The notes beneath the pieces are model-generated. The model was not told the DNA's origin, did not search any database, and saw nothing but the letters and a program-made list of their open reading frames with translations. A DNA stretch of 64,000 nucleotides, from assembly GCA_902578545.1 (NCBI GenBank), contig CACHDI010000003.1:62001-126000 (forward strand), read 5' to 3'. The position numbers were made by a program, and so were the translations under genes. Positions 34,449 through 42,831 of the stretch are shown in pieces. Positions within the stretch are counted from its first letter, which is position 1. Every line of letters begins with the position of its first letter. The DNA is from an uncultured Alphaproteobacteria bacterium. GTDB lineage: Bacteria > Pseudomonadota > Alphaproteobacteria > Rhodobacterales > Rhodobacteraceae.

Positions 34449-34808
34449 TTATGAATTTTGATGGTTTTTAAAACTTCCTAACTTAGTTTTTTTTAATATT
34501 ATTTTTTTTACCACGTTTGATCCAAAGAAAAAATTTATTCTTTGAATGATTTTTTTAATCATTAGTTCAACCTCACTAAAACACATTTCATGAACTCTTA
34601 TTATTAATGTTGCTTCAAACAATTTATTTTTTTCAAACTTTAAAGATGATGGAATAGTAATTTCAGAAATATCCTCACCAACTATTTGTTTCCAATTATT
34701 AAAAATATTATTATATATAAAAGCCTTCTGCTTTAAATTTACAGGTAGTATTTCATCAAATAATACTGAGACTTTCTGAAAGTGTTTAGATTTCATAATA
34801 AAATTCAT
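34449..34808 (-). CDS. DUF721 (DciA-like) protein
   Basis: 119 residues. NIFNNWKQIVGEDISEITIPSSL followed by LIIRVHEMCFSEVELMIKKIIQRINFFFG is the DUF721 pattern (Trp-x-x-IVG, then an alternating hydrophobic strand and helix resembling a KH fold). DUF721 includes DciA, the ancestral loader of the replicative helicase DnaB in bacteria that lack DnaC. It fits beside mutY and a DsbA-like gene as in other alphaproteobacteria. It starts only 11 bp from the divergent mutY, so its promoter must lie inside mutY. An alternative ATG is at 34796. Confidence 0.8.
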   Translation of the reverse strand: MNFIMKSKHFQKVSVLFDEILPVNLKQKAFIYNNIFNNWKQIVGEDISEITIPSSLKFEKNKLFEATLIIRVHEMCFSEVELMIKKIIQRINFFFGSNVVKKIILKKTKLGSFKNHQNS

Positions 34809-34819
34809 TTTGAGGTATA

Positions 34820-35905
34820 GTGATTAAATTAAATCAAAAAACAAGTAAGGTAAACCATTCTAAATTCAGTAAATCTTTGCTTGAATGGTATGACATAAAT
34901 GCTAGGAATTTGCCTTGGAGGATTCCTCCTGAATTAACTAAAGAAGGTATTACTAATGATCCATACAAAATATGGATTTCTGAAATAATGCTTCAGCAAA
35001 CTGGAGTTAAAACAGTTCAAAGTTATTTTTTGAATTTTATAAAAAGATGGCCTAATGTTATTGAGCTTAACAAAGCTAAAGAGGATGACGTTTTAAAAGC
35101 GTGGTCTGGCCTTGGTTACTATAGAAGAGCACGTAATCTTAAAAATTGTGCAAAAACTATATGCGAGAAATATAATGGAATATTTCCAAATTGTACTGAA
35201 GAACTCACAAAACTTCCTGGTATTGGTAATTATACAGCTGCTGCAATTGTTTCTATAGCATATAATAAAATTGCATTTCCAATTGATGGAAACATTCAAC
35301 GTATTGTTTCAAGATTATTTGAAATAAGAGATGAAATAAAAAATGATAAAACAAATCTTCTTGAGAATCTTAAAGAAATTTTTTCTCAAAAAAGACCTGG
35401 AGATTTTGCACAAGCAATGATGGATTTAGGTTCTATAATTTGTAAGCCAGCAAATCCAACTTGTAATTCTTGTCCTGTATTAAAATATTGCTTAGCTCAT
35501 AAAAATAATACTTATAAATCTATACCATTCAAAACTAAGAAAGTTAAAAAGGTTGCTAAAAAAGGGTATCTTTATATTGGTATAACAGATTGTAAAAAAA
35601 TTATTTTAATTAAAAGACCTAATAATGGATTACTTGGAGGCACTATATGTCCTCCTACTAGTGAATGGAAAGTAAATAAATTTCCAATACCAAAACCACC
35701 ATATGAAGGGGATTGGAAAGTTTTAGACAATAGACTTTTTCATTCATTTACACATTTTGAACTAGAGCTTAAAATAATGATATCTAAAGTAAAACATTTC
35801 CCACAAAATGTTTATTTGGAGCCTTTAAACGATTACACTCTTAATTCTCTTCCCACAGTAATGAAAAAGGGAGTGGAAATGGGAATAACTAGTTTTAATG
35901 ATTAA
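34820..35905 (+). CDS. mutY: A/G-specific adenine glycosylase
   Basis: 361 residues starting at GTG after a TGAGG ribosome site. Catalytic Glu55 lies in SEIMLQQTGV, the helix-hairpin-helix LPGIGNYTA at 132-140, and catalytic Asp156 in PIDGNIQRIVSR. The [4Fe-4S] cysteines are C208, C215, C218 and C224 (C-x6-C-x2-C-x5-C). The C-terminal third is the NUDIX-like domain that recognises 8-oxoG. It removes adenine mispaired with 8-oxoguanine and works with MutM (59426-60310). The last 11 bases overlap the convergent ccrM gene. Confidence 0.97.
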   Translation: MIKLNQKTSKVNHSKFSKSLLEWYDINARNLPWRIPPELTKEGITNDPYKIWISEIMLQQTGVKTVQSYFLNFIKRWPNVIELNKAKEDDVLKAWSGLGYYRRARNLKNCAKTICEKYNGIFPNCTEELTKLPGIGNYTAAAIVSIAYNKIAFPIDGNIQRIVSRLFEIRDEIKNDKTNLLENLKEIFSQKRPGDFAQAMMDLGSIICKPANPTCNSCPVLKYCLAHKNNTYKSIPFKTKKVKKVAKKGYLYIGITDCKKIILIKRPNNGLLGGTICPPTSEWKVNKFPIPKPPYEGDWKVLDNRLFHSFTHFELELKIMISKVKHFPQNVYLEPLNDYTLNSLPTVMKKGVEMGITSFND

Positions 35906-37007
35906 TGTTACAAATTTCTGATATAAGTTTTTGACGTAAAACGTCAATTGGTGCACTAGATCCATCAATTTTAAAATGCCAATAAGCCCATCCATTACAA
36001 GATGGTAAACCTTCTAATTTTGCACCAACTTGATGTATTGAACCTTTAGTATCATGAGAAATTAAAGTACCATCAGCTCTTATTTTTGCTTTATGTCTGC
36101 CGTTAAACGATTGTAGATCTTCGCCAGGATTTAAAATACCTCTTTCTATCAAAGAACCGAATGGAATTCTTGGTAAACTTCTTTTACTTTTAGTAACTTC
36201 CAAACATGAATTATCATGTTCAATGGTTTTACTTATTCTTTTACTAGCTACTTCGATATATGATTTGTCTTTTTCTATTCCAATGAAGTATCTGCCCAAC
36301 TTTTTTGCAACAGCACCAGTTGTACCAGTACCAAAAAAAGGATCTAAAATTATATCATTTTTATTGGAAGTACCAATCAAAATTCTGTGTAATAAAGCTT
36401 CAGGTTTTTGAGTAGGATGAGCTTTCTTTCCTTTTTTATTTTTAATTCTTTCTTTCCCACCACAAATAGGCATAAGCCAATCAGATCGCATTTGTAGACC
36501 TTCATTTAATTCTTTAAGAGCATCATAATTAAAAACGTATTTTGATGAATCAGATCGTGAGGCCCAAATTAGAGTTTCGTGGGCATTAGTTAGTCTTTTT
36601 CCGTGAAAATTTGGCATAGGATTTGATTTTCTCCAAATTACATCGTTTAAAATCCAAAACCCTAAATTCTGAAGAATTGATCCTAATCTGTAGATATTAT
36701 GATAAGTTCCAATTACCCATAATGCACCGTTTGGTTTAAGTAATCTTTTAGCCTCTATAAGCCATTTTTCACAAAAATTGTCATAGTCTTTAAAATTAAT
36801 GAATTTATCCCAATCCTCTTTAACAGCTTGAACCATTGAATTGTCTGGTCTATGCAAATTTCCATTGAGTTGAAGATTGTAGGGAGGATCAGCAAATATA
36901 AGATCAATCGAGTTGCTAGGTAATTCTTTCATATTCTCAATTGTATCACCCTCTAAGATTGAATTGAGAGGAAGTGATGTTTTATTTTTTTTTATGATTA
37001 AACTCAT
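35895..37007 (-). CDS. ccrM: CcrM-type adenine methyltransferase (GANTC)
   Basis: 370 residues. Beta-class N6-adenine methyltransferase order: IFADPPYNLQLNG (DPPY at 40-43), the target region, then DPFFGTGTTGAVAKKLGRYFIGIE (SAM site). The C-terminal domain (IPFGSLIERGILNPGEDL, RADGTLIS, GSIHQVGAKLEGLPSCNGWAYWHF) is found in CcrM and HinfI-type enzymes and reads DNA by strand opening. CcrM methylates GANTC in hemimethylated DNA late in the cell cycle and tunes promoters of cell-cycle genes. No restriction partner is present, so it is a solitary methyltransferase. Two GANTC sites lie directly upstream at 37041-37055. It may be transcribed from its own promoter or with rnhB. Confidence 0.96.
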   Translation of the reverse strand: MSLIIKKNKTSLPLNSILEGDTIENMKELPSNSIDLIFADPPYNLQLNGNLHRPDNSMVQAVKEDWDKFINFKDYDNFCEKWLIEAKRLLKPNGALWVIGTYHNIYRLGSILQNLGFWILNDVIWRKSNPMPNFHGKRLTNAHETLIWASRSDSSKYVFNYDALKELNEGLQMRSDWLMPICGGKERIKNKKGKKAHPTQKPEALLHRILIGTSNKNDIILDPFFGTGTTGAVAKKLGRYFIGIEKDKSYIEVASKRISKTIEHDNSCLEVTKSKRSLPRIPFGSLIERGILNPGEDLQSFNGRHKAKIRADGTLISHDTKGSIHQVGAKLEGLPSCNGWAYWHFKIDGSSAPIDVLRQKLISEICNINH

Positions 37008-37040
37008 TATGATCTCATTAAATAATTATTTGAACAAAAT

Positions 37041-37055
37041 GATTCAAAATGATTC
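37041..37055. promoter_or_regulatory. Paired GANTC methylation sites upstream of ccrM
   Basis: GATTC occurs at 37041-37045 and again at 37051-37055, exactly 10 bp apart (one helical turn), 34-48 bases before the ccrM start. In Caulobacter the ccrM leader also has GANTC sites, through which methylation state affects its expression. The same feedback here is inference. Confidence 0.7.
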
Positions 37056-37089
37056 GTCTGTCAAATAGTTTTTGAAATCAATAAGTTAT

Positions 37090-37686
37090 TTAATTTTCTT
37101 CATACAATATATTGTGTATTGGTTTAAATGTTTGTCTATGTATGGGAGTGACCCCAAGAGTTTTAAGTGCATCTAAATGTAGTTTAACACCATATCCTGC
37201 ATTATTTGTGAAACCATAACCAGGATATTTTTTATCTAATATTTTCATATGAGTATCTCTAATTACCTTGGCCACAATCGAAGCTGCGGATATCTCTGAG
37301 ATAAACTTGTCCCCTTCAATTATTGGATAAGCTTCTATTGTAAGTTTTGGTGGAATCCTATTTCCATCAATAAGTAACAAATCAGGAGTTAAAGTTAGGG
37401 AATTTATTGCCCTCTTCATGGAAAGAAATGTGGCCTGTAAAATATTAAATTTCTCTATTTCTTTAACAGAGGAAAAACCTACTCCTATAATTGAATTATT
37501 TTTTAATTTATCGAAAATTTCATTTCTATCTTTTTTATTAAGAATTTTTGAATCTTTCAATTCTTTAGCATTTGGGTAATTTTTTAAAATTACAGCTGCA
37601 GATACTACTGGACCGGCCCAAGATCCCCTGCCTGCTTCATCAACTCCTGAAATTATTTTTTTTTTTATAATAATATTAACTTTCAA
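37090..37686 (-). CDS. rnhB: Ribonuclease HII
   Basis: 198 residues starting at TTG. GVDEAGRGSWAGPVVSAAVIL (catalytic Asp16, Glu17) and LLIDGNRIPP (third acidic residue) are diagnostic, followed by SAASIVAKVIRDTHM (fourth acidic residue in RD). It cuts the RNA of RNA-DNA hybrids and single ribonucleotides in DNA. It lies 82 bp upstream of ccrM on the same strand, as in Caulobacter and relatives, and 40 bp downstream of tRNA-Arg. Confidence 0.96.
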   Translation of the reverse strand: MKVNIIIKKKIISGVDEAGRGSWAGPVVSAAVILKNYPNAKELKDSKILNKKDRNEIFDKLKNNSIIGVGFSSVKEIEKFNILQATFLSMKRAINSLTLTPDLLLIDGNRIPPKLTIEAYPIIEGDKFISEISAASIVAKVIRDTHMKILDKKYPGYGFTNNAGYGVKLHLDALKTLGVTPIHRQTFKPIHNILYEEN

Positions 37687-37726
37687 ATAAATTTAAAAAA
37701 ACTTTACAATAAAAAGAGTTTATTTT

Positions 37727-37803
37727 TGGCGGTCCCGATAGGATTCGAACCTATAACCTGCCCCTTAGGAGGGGGCTGCTCTATCCAGTTGAGCCACGGG
37801 ACC
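37727..37803 (-). tRNA. tRNA-Arg (anticodon CCT)
   Basis: On the minus strand the cloverleaf is complete. A 7-bp acceptor stem GGTCCCG/CGGGACC, D arm GCTC...GAGC, anticodon stem GCCCC/GGGGC with loop CTCCTAA (anticodon CCT), T arm ATAGG-TTCGAAT-CCTAT, discriminator G and an encoded CCA at 37729-37727. It reads AGG codons. Confidence 0.97.
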
Positions 37804-37819
37804 ATCAGTATGATATAAT

Positions 37820-39358
37820 CTAATTAAACCATAAAAACAAAACTAATACACTTATAATACCCAAAAATAGTCCCAATAATATCCCTCCTATAAACGCAGG
37901 TAATCTTCTTTTAGGTGGTTTTATTGGTTTGAAATCAAGAGCATTTCGAAGTGATTTTTCAATAAGATATGGGGCATGTGGGCCAAATTTTATTATAGCT
38001 TTTGCACTTTCTGAAATATCTCTAACAATTGCTTTTGGACCCAAATTTTCTTTGATGTAACTTTCAACTACAGGCCTTGCAACTTCCCACATATTTAAAT
38101 TTGGATCTAAACTCCTACCCACACCTTCTACAACTACCATTGTTCTTTGTAATAAAAGTAGTTCAGTCCTCACCTGCATACCAAAACGTTCTGTAACTTC
38201 AAAAAGGTGTCCTAAAAGTTTGGCAATAGAAATTTTACTTGCTTCCATACCAAATATAGGTTCTCCAACAGAACGTAAAGCTTGAGCAAATTTATCTATA
38301 TCCTGATCGTAACTTATATAGCCAGCTTCAAAATGTACTTCTGCTACTTTTCTATATTTTTTATTAATAAATCCATTTAATATTTGTGCATAAACTCTTC
38401 TAGTGTATAAATCAATTCGACCCATAATTCCAAAATCCAGAACTATTAATTCACCATCAACACCACATCTTAAATTACCTTGGTGCATGTCAGCATGAAA
38501 AAATCCGTCACGAAGTGCATTATTTAAAAAAGATTGAATAATTAATTCTGACAATTTTTTTAGATTTATATTATGAGACCTAAGTAAATCAATATTGCCA
38601 ACTGGTATTCCTTCAACCCATTCTGTTGTCATTACGCGTTTACTGGATAATTCCCAAACGACTTTGGGTACTCTAAATTTTTTATCATTACTTGTATTAG
38701 AGTAAAATTCTGCTGCTGCAGCACTTTCTAACCTTAAATCTATTTCCGCTCTTACAATTCCCTCAAAATATTTAATTACCTCAAGGGGTTTTAACCTTCT
38801 AGAAGATGGAGATAATAATTCAATAAACCTTGCAATAAAATAAAAAGCATCGATATCTCTCAGAAAAGCTTTCTCAATTCCTGGTCTTAAGACTTTTACT
38901 GCCACTTCTTTTTTATTTGATTTAAGAGTTGCTTTATGGACTTGTGCTAAAGAAGCTGCGGCCACAGGTTTTTCAAAATTATGAAAAATTTCATCGATAT
39001 TAATATTTAAATCTTTTTCAATTGCTTTAATAGAATCTTTTTGATCGAATGCAGGAAGGGCATCTTGCAAAATCCTTAGTTCTGTGGCTAAACCTTCTCC
39101 TACTACATCAGGTCGTGTAGACAACAATTGACCAAATTTAATATAAGCTGGACCTAACGCAATTAAGGCTCTCAACATAGGTGAAAATTTTTTTTCTCCT
39201 TTTAAACCAATAAATTTTAATGGCCAGATAAGAAAACGTACCGGAATTCTAATTGATTTTGGAGCATCCATAGCATCCATAGCAACAGTCATAGCTCCCG
39301 ATCTCTCAAAAGTTGCTCCTGTTTGGATGAGCCTCCAAATATTATGAGGACCTCTCAT
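37820..39358 (-). CDS. ubiB: UbiB, ubiquinone-biosynthesis atypical kinase
   Basis: 512 residues. The ABC1/ADCK/UbiB core includes the Ala-rich KxGQ motif (YIKFGQLLSTRPDVVG), the AAASLAQVHKA loop, AVKVLRPGIEKAFLRD, and the catalytic segment FFHADMHQGNLRC with VLDFGIMG. Two C-terminal hydrophobic segments (GGILLGLFLGIISVLVLFL) anchor it in the membrane. It is needed for aerobic ubiquinone synthesis; ATPase activity rather than a fixed hydroxylation step is the current view. Its ATG follows the ubiE stop without a gap (TAGATG), so the two are co-translated. Confidence 0.96.
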   Translation of the reverse strand: MRGPHNIWRLIQTGATFERSGAMTVAMDAMDAPKSIRIPVRFLIWPLKFIGLKGEKKFSPMLRALIALGPAYIKFGQLLSTRPDVVGEGLATELRILQDALPAFDQKDSIKAIEKDLNINIDEIFHNFEKPVAAASLAQVHKATLKSNKKEVAVKVLRPGIEKAFLRDIDAFYFIARFIELLSPSSRRLKPLEVIKYFEGIVRAEIDLRLESAAAAEFYSNTSNDKKFRVPKVVWELSSKRVMTTEWVEGIPVGNIDLLRSHNINLKKLSELIIQSFLNNALRDGFFHADMHQGNLRCGVDGELIVLDFGIMGRIDLYTRRVYAQILNGFINKKYRKVAEVHFEAGYISYDQDIDKFAQALRSVGEPIFGMEASKISIAKLLGHLFEVTERFGMQVRTELLLLQRTMVVVEGVGRSLDPNLNMWEVARPVVESYIKENLGPKAIVRDISESAKAIIKFGPHAPYLIEKSLRNALDFKPIKPPKRRLPAFIGGILLGLFLGIISVLVLFLWFN

Positions 39359-40105
39359 CTAAAATTTCCAGGCAGAATGTAATGCTGCAATTCCAAAGGT
39401 AAGATCTCTGTATTTAACTTTTCTAAAACCCTCATTTATAATCATTTCAGAAAATTTTTCTTGATTTGGAAATTTTCTTATACTTTCAACTAAATATTGG
39501 TAACTTTCTCTGTCGTTTGATACGAACTCTCCTAATTTTGGTATAATGTTAAAAGAGTATTTATCATAAATCCAGGAAATTAAATCATTATTAACTGATG
39601 AAAATTCCAGTATCATCAGTCTACCACCAGGTTTTAAAACTCTATATGCTTCAGATAATGTTTTAGAAATATTAGTTACATTTCTTATTCCAAAAGAAAT
39701 TGTATAAACATCAAATGTGCTGTCACTAAATGGCATCCTCATGGCATCTCCACAAACCCAATTTATTTGTGACTCTTCTGGGAGATCTATGGTTTTTTTT
39801 TTGCCCTCAATCATCATAGATTCTGTTAGATCCAAAATAGTTGCATTAGCTCCAGTTTTAGCTCTTTTGATAAAATTAAAAGCTATATCTCCAGTACCAC
39901 CAGCAACATCAATTAAACTTTGCCCTCTTCTAGGTGCTAACCAGTCTAACATTGACTTTTTCCATACTCTATGAATTCCCAGACTCATAAAATCGTTCAT
40001 TAAATCATATCTACCTGAAACATTTTCAAATATTTTTTTTACTAAATTAGATTTGTCTTTAGATTTGACACGAGAAAAACCAAAGTCCGTATATTTATTT
40101 TGCAA
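39359..40105 (-). CDS. ubiE: Ubiquinone/menaquinone C-methyltransferase
   Basis: 248 residues starting at TTG, with GAGG 6 nt upstream. It has the UbiE signature at both ends: [21 protein letters not shown] and [38 protein letters not shown]. The SAM-binding loop is [11 protein letters not shown]. It methylates the demethoxy-quinone ring. With ubiB it forms the usual alphaproteobacterial pair, though here away from mutM, next to which it often lies. Confidence 0.96.
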   Translation of the reverse strand: MQNKYTDFGFSRVKSKDKSNLVKKIFENVSGRYDLMNDFMSLGIHRVWKKSMLDWLAPRRGQSLIDVAGGTGDIAFNFIKRAKTGANATILDLTESMMIEGKKKTIDLPEESQINWVCGDAMRMPFSDSTFDVYTISFGIRNVTNISKTLSEAYRVLKPGGRLMILEFSSVNNDLISWIYDKYSFNIIPKLGEFVSNDRESYQYLVESIRKFPNQEKFSEMIINEGFRKVKYRDLTFGIAALHSAWKF

Positions 40106-40165
40106 ATGATATCCTCAAATATTTTTAAAAATAATTATATTCATTCAGAAGAATTCAGAATTCTA

Positions 40166-40732
40166 TTAAAATAATTTAAGCCTTAAAAATAGAATTTCTG
40201 TATTCCCATAAATTCTGTTATCTATTAAATGTGCATCTAAATTAAAAATTTCTTTTTTGCTTTTTTCCAAGATTATCAGTGAATCTTTATCTATCCAACC
40301 ATTTTGTAATAATCTTTGAATTACTACTTCAGAAATTCTTTTTTTATAGGGGGGATCCATAAAAACAACATCACTTTTTTTTAATCCATAATCTCCAATT
40401 TCTAACACATTTGTAAGTAAAAAATTCGTTTCATTTTCACAACTCAAATTCTTTATATTATCTAAAGTTATTTGACTAGAAATTGGTGAATTATCAATAA
40501 ATTGACAAAAAGATGCACCCCTAGATAATGCCTCAATGCCCATAGCGCCAGTTCCACAAAATATGTCGAGTACATTAGCTCCTTTTATTTGATGTTTAAC
40601 ATCCAAATTTTGAATTATATTAAAAATGTTTTCCCTAATTCTGTCAGTAGTAGGTCGAATAATAGAATAGTGATCATTTTTTAAAAGCTGATTTATTTTT
40701 CTACTCTTCCATTTACCTCCAACAACTCTCAT
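40166..40732 (-). CDS. rsmD: 16S rRNA (guanine966-N2)-methyltransferase
   Basis: 188 residues. MRVVGGKWKSRKI, RPTTDRIRENIFNII, VLDIFCGTGAMGIEALSRGA (SAM site) and VVFMDPPYKK (catalytic DPPY) are diagnostic of RsmD. It methylates G966 of 16S rRNA in assembled 30S particles. It overlaps the upstream FAD reductase gene by 4 bp (ATGA), which suggests translational coupling. Confidence 0.94.
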   Translation of the reverse strand: MRVVGGKWKSRKINQLLKNDHYSIIRPTTDRIRENIFNIIQNLDVKHQIKGANVLDIFCGTGAMGIEALSRGASFCQFIDNSPISSQITLDNIKNLSCENETNFLLTNVLEIGDYGLKKSDVVFMDPPYKKRISEVVIQRLLQNGWIDKDSLIILEKSKKEIFNLDAHLIDNRIYGNTEILFLRLKLF

Positions 40733-41946
40733 TTTATTTCTCTTAACATATCTTTTAAATTAATTTTATTTGAAACAATATCTTTAGAACTAGGAGTTTT
40801 TTTCATTTCTAAAAGTTTTTTTCCAACCATATAACTCTTGGGATCGTTAATAGCTTCAACAGATATCAATTGATCATCCTTATAATACCAAAATGAGTTT
40901 TTCTGATCACTTTGCCTGTGAAAAACTTTTGTAAAGCCCTTATTTAAACCTGCAATTTGTAATTTTATATCAAATTGATCGGACCAAAACCACGGAACTG
41001 GTTGATACTTGATATCTTTTCCAAGTACATTTTCAGAAGCAGCTTCTGACTGCTCAATTGCATTTCCTACATTCTCTAATCTTATTAAATCTTTGTTAAA
41101 AGGAAAACTTACACAATCACCAGCAGCAAAAATATTTGGATCACTTGTTCTACAATTTTCATCAACAACAATTCCATTATCAATTAACAAACCTGCGTTA
41201 TCTGCAATTTCTGTATTAGGTTGCGCTCCTATCCCTATTATCATAAAATCAGCTAATAATTCTTCATTTTTATTAGTCAAAATACGAATAGAATTATTTT
41301 TAGTTTTTAGAAATTTTTTTATATTGGTATTTTCTTTAATAAAAACACCATTTAAGAGGTGTATTTTTTTTATATGATTGGCTACTATTTTAGCAGAAGT
41401 TCGTTTCAAGATTCTTTCTTGTGATTCCAATATAGTAACATCTACACCGAAATTTCTTGCGACTGAAGCTACTTCAAGACCAATAAAACCACCTCCCAAA
41501 ATAATCAATTTTCTTTTATATCTAAACTCTTTAGTTATGAAACTAATATCACCTATTTCCCTTATATAGTATAATTTTGGTATGCCATTGGATAAATTTT
41601 TTGGAAGCAACCGGGATCTAGAACCTAATCCTAGAAAAAGTGTCTTGTAATTCAAAACTTTCTCATTCTCCAAAATTATTTGACTTTGCCTACGATCAAT
41701 TTTTTTAACAATTTGTCCTTTTATTACCTCTATATTTTGTTCATCATAAAAGCCTTGTGGTTTAAAAAATAATCGATCTTTTTCGAGTTCACCAATTAAA
41801 AATTTTTTTGAAAGAGGTGGCCTTTGGTATGGAATGTGGTTTTCACCACAAATGAGGCTTATTGGTTTTTGATAGCCCAAAGACCTTAATTTACTTATAA
41901 AAGAAAAACTCGCTTGACCACCACCAATTGCAATTATATCAGGCAT
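40729..41946 (-). CDS. FAD-dependent NAD(P)H ferredoxin/rubredoxin-type reductase
   Basis: 405 residues. The N-terminal FAD Rossmann motif is IIAIGGGQASFSFI, then QRPPLSKKFLIGE, the NAD(P)H motif KLIILGGGFIGLEVASVARN, and the second FAD contact NIFAAGDCVSFP. The C-terminal domain resembles the ferredoxin-reductase family (PWFWSDQFDIKLQIAGLN). This is the class of single-component reductases (like rhodocoxin, putidaredoxin and ThcD-type) that pass electrons from NAD(P)H to a ferredoxin or rubredoxin. Its partner is not in the window. It lies directly upstream of rsmD with a 4-bp overlap. Confidence 0.92.
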   Translation of the reverse strand: MPDIIAIGGGQASFSFISKLRSLGYQKPISLICGENHIPYQRPPLSKKFLIGELEKDRLFFKPQGFYDEQNIEVIKGQIVKKIDRRQSQIILENEKVLNYKTLFLGLGSRSRLLPKNLSNGIPKLYYIREIGDISFITKEFRYKRKLIILGGGFIGLEVASVARNFGVDVTILESQERILKRTSAKIVANHIKKIHLLNGVFIKENTNIKKFLKTKNNSIRILTNKNEELLADFMIIGIGAQPNTEIADNAGLLIDNGIVVDENCRTSDPNIFAAGDCVSFPFNKDLIRLENVGNAIEQSEAASENVLGKDIKYQPVPWFWSDQFDIKLQIAGLNKGFTKVFHRQSDQKNSFWYYKDDQLISVEAINDPKSYMVGKKLLEMKKTPSSKDIVSNKINLKDMLREIK

Positions 41947-42022
41947 ATATTATTTATCTCAAAAAACTATAAAAAAGTTATTATATAAATCTAAAAAAAT
42001 ATCAACCAATGGAATACATAAA

Positions 42023-42517
42023 ATGAATATAAAAGTTGGCAGCATTTTTCCAGAAAATAGTATTTATTTATATAATGATGGAATAATGAAAAAAACTATT
42101 ACCACATCTTTATTTTCTAAAAAAAAAGTTATTGTAATTGGAATGCCCGGAGCATTTACACCGACTTGCTCTAACTTTCATATACCAAGTATTATTGAAC
42201 AAATGAGCAATTTTAAAATGCATGGTATAGATGAAATTTATTGTTTAGTTGTAAATGATATACATGTCACAAAAGTGTGGGCAGAACAAACAGGTGGAGC
42301 AAAATCTGGTTTAAAGTTTATCACAGATACAGATAGTTCTTTAGTAAATATATTAAAATTATCATATAGTGCACCAGATATTGGTCTGATTAATCGCTCA
42401 AAAAGATTTTGTATAGTATTAAATAATCTAATCATAAAAAAAATACTTGTTGAGGAAGAACGAGGCGTTTGTGATCTTACATCTGGAGAAAATATTTTAA
42501 CTCAACTAGATAAATAA
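42023..42517 (+). CDS. Peroxiredoxin (Prx5-type)
   Basis: 164 residues. Peroxidatic Cys49 in IGMPGAFTPTCSNFHIPSI matches the Prx5/AhpE-like PxxxTxxC motif. DIHVTKVWAEQTGG and FITDTDSSLVNIL are typical of Prx5. A second Cys near 148 (EERGVCDLTSG) could be the resolving residue. It reduces peroxides using thiols. It stands alone, 76 bp from the divergent reductase, and ends four bases from the convergent pterin dehydratase gene. Confidence 0.93.
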   Translation: MNIKVGSIFPENSIYLYNDGIMKKTITTSLFSKKKVIVIGMPGAFTPTCSNFHIPSIIEQMSNFKMHGIDEIYCLVVNDIHVTKVWAEQTGGAKSGLKFITDTDSSLVNILKLSYSAPDIGLINRSKRFCIVLNNLIIKKILVEEERGVCDLTSGENILTQLDK

Positions 42518-42521
42518 TATT

Positions 42522-42821
42522 TTAATTATTCACAAAATAATCCATTTTTTGAGATAATATTTTGTCTAAGTCACTTAGAGAATTTAAATCGTGTGTTTTT
42601 AAAGTCACTTCTACTGTTTTATAAACATTGAACCATTCTGGATGATGATTTATCTTTTCTGCAAATAGGGCAACCTTTGTCATCCATGAAAATGCTTCCA
42701 CAAAATTTTTAAATTCAAATTTTTTACAAATGCAGTCGTTTTCTTCTATATATTTCCAACCACTTTTCGCATTTTCGTTAATTAATTTCTTTTTTTCTTC
42801 GATACTAAGTTTTTGGGCCAA
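42522..42821 (-). CDS. Pterin-4a-carbinolamine dehydratase
   Basis: 99 residues starting at TTG, with AGGAG 7 nt upstream. The motif AEKINHHPEWFNVYKTVEVTLKTHD carries the two conserved His and the Trp/Asn pocket residues of the PCD/DCoH family, and the length is typical. It dehydrates 4a-hydroxytetrahydrobiopterin. No aromatic amino acid hydroxylase is visible. It is the last gene of the RidA-GDPD-FemAB-like-PCD operon. Confidence 0.93.
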   Translation of the reverse strand: MAQKLSIEEKKKLINENAKSGWKYIEENDCICKKFEFKNFVEAFSWMTKVALFAEKINHHPEWFNVYKTVEVTLKTHDLNSLSDLDKILSQKMDYFVNN

Positions 42822-42831
42822 AATTTTTCTC

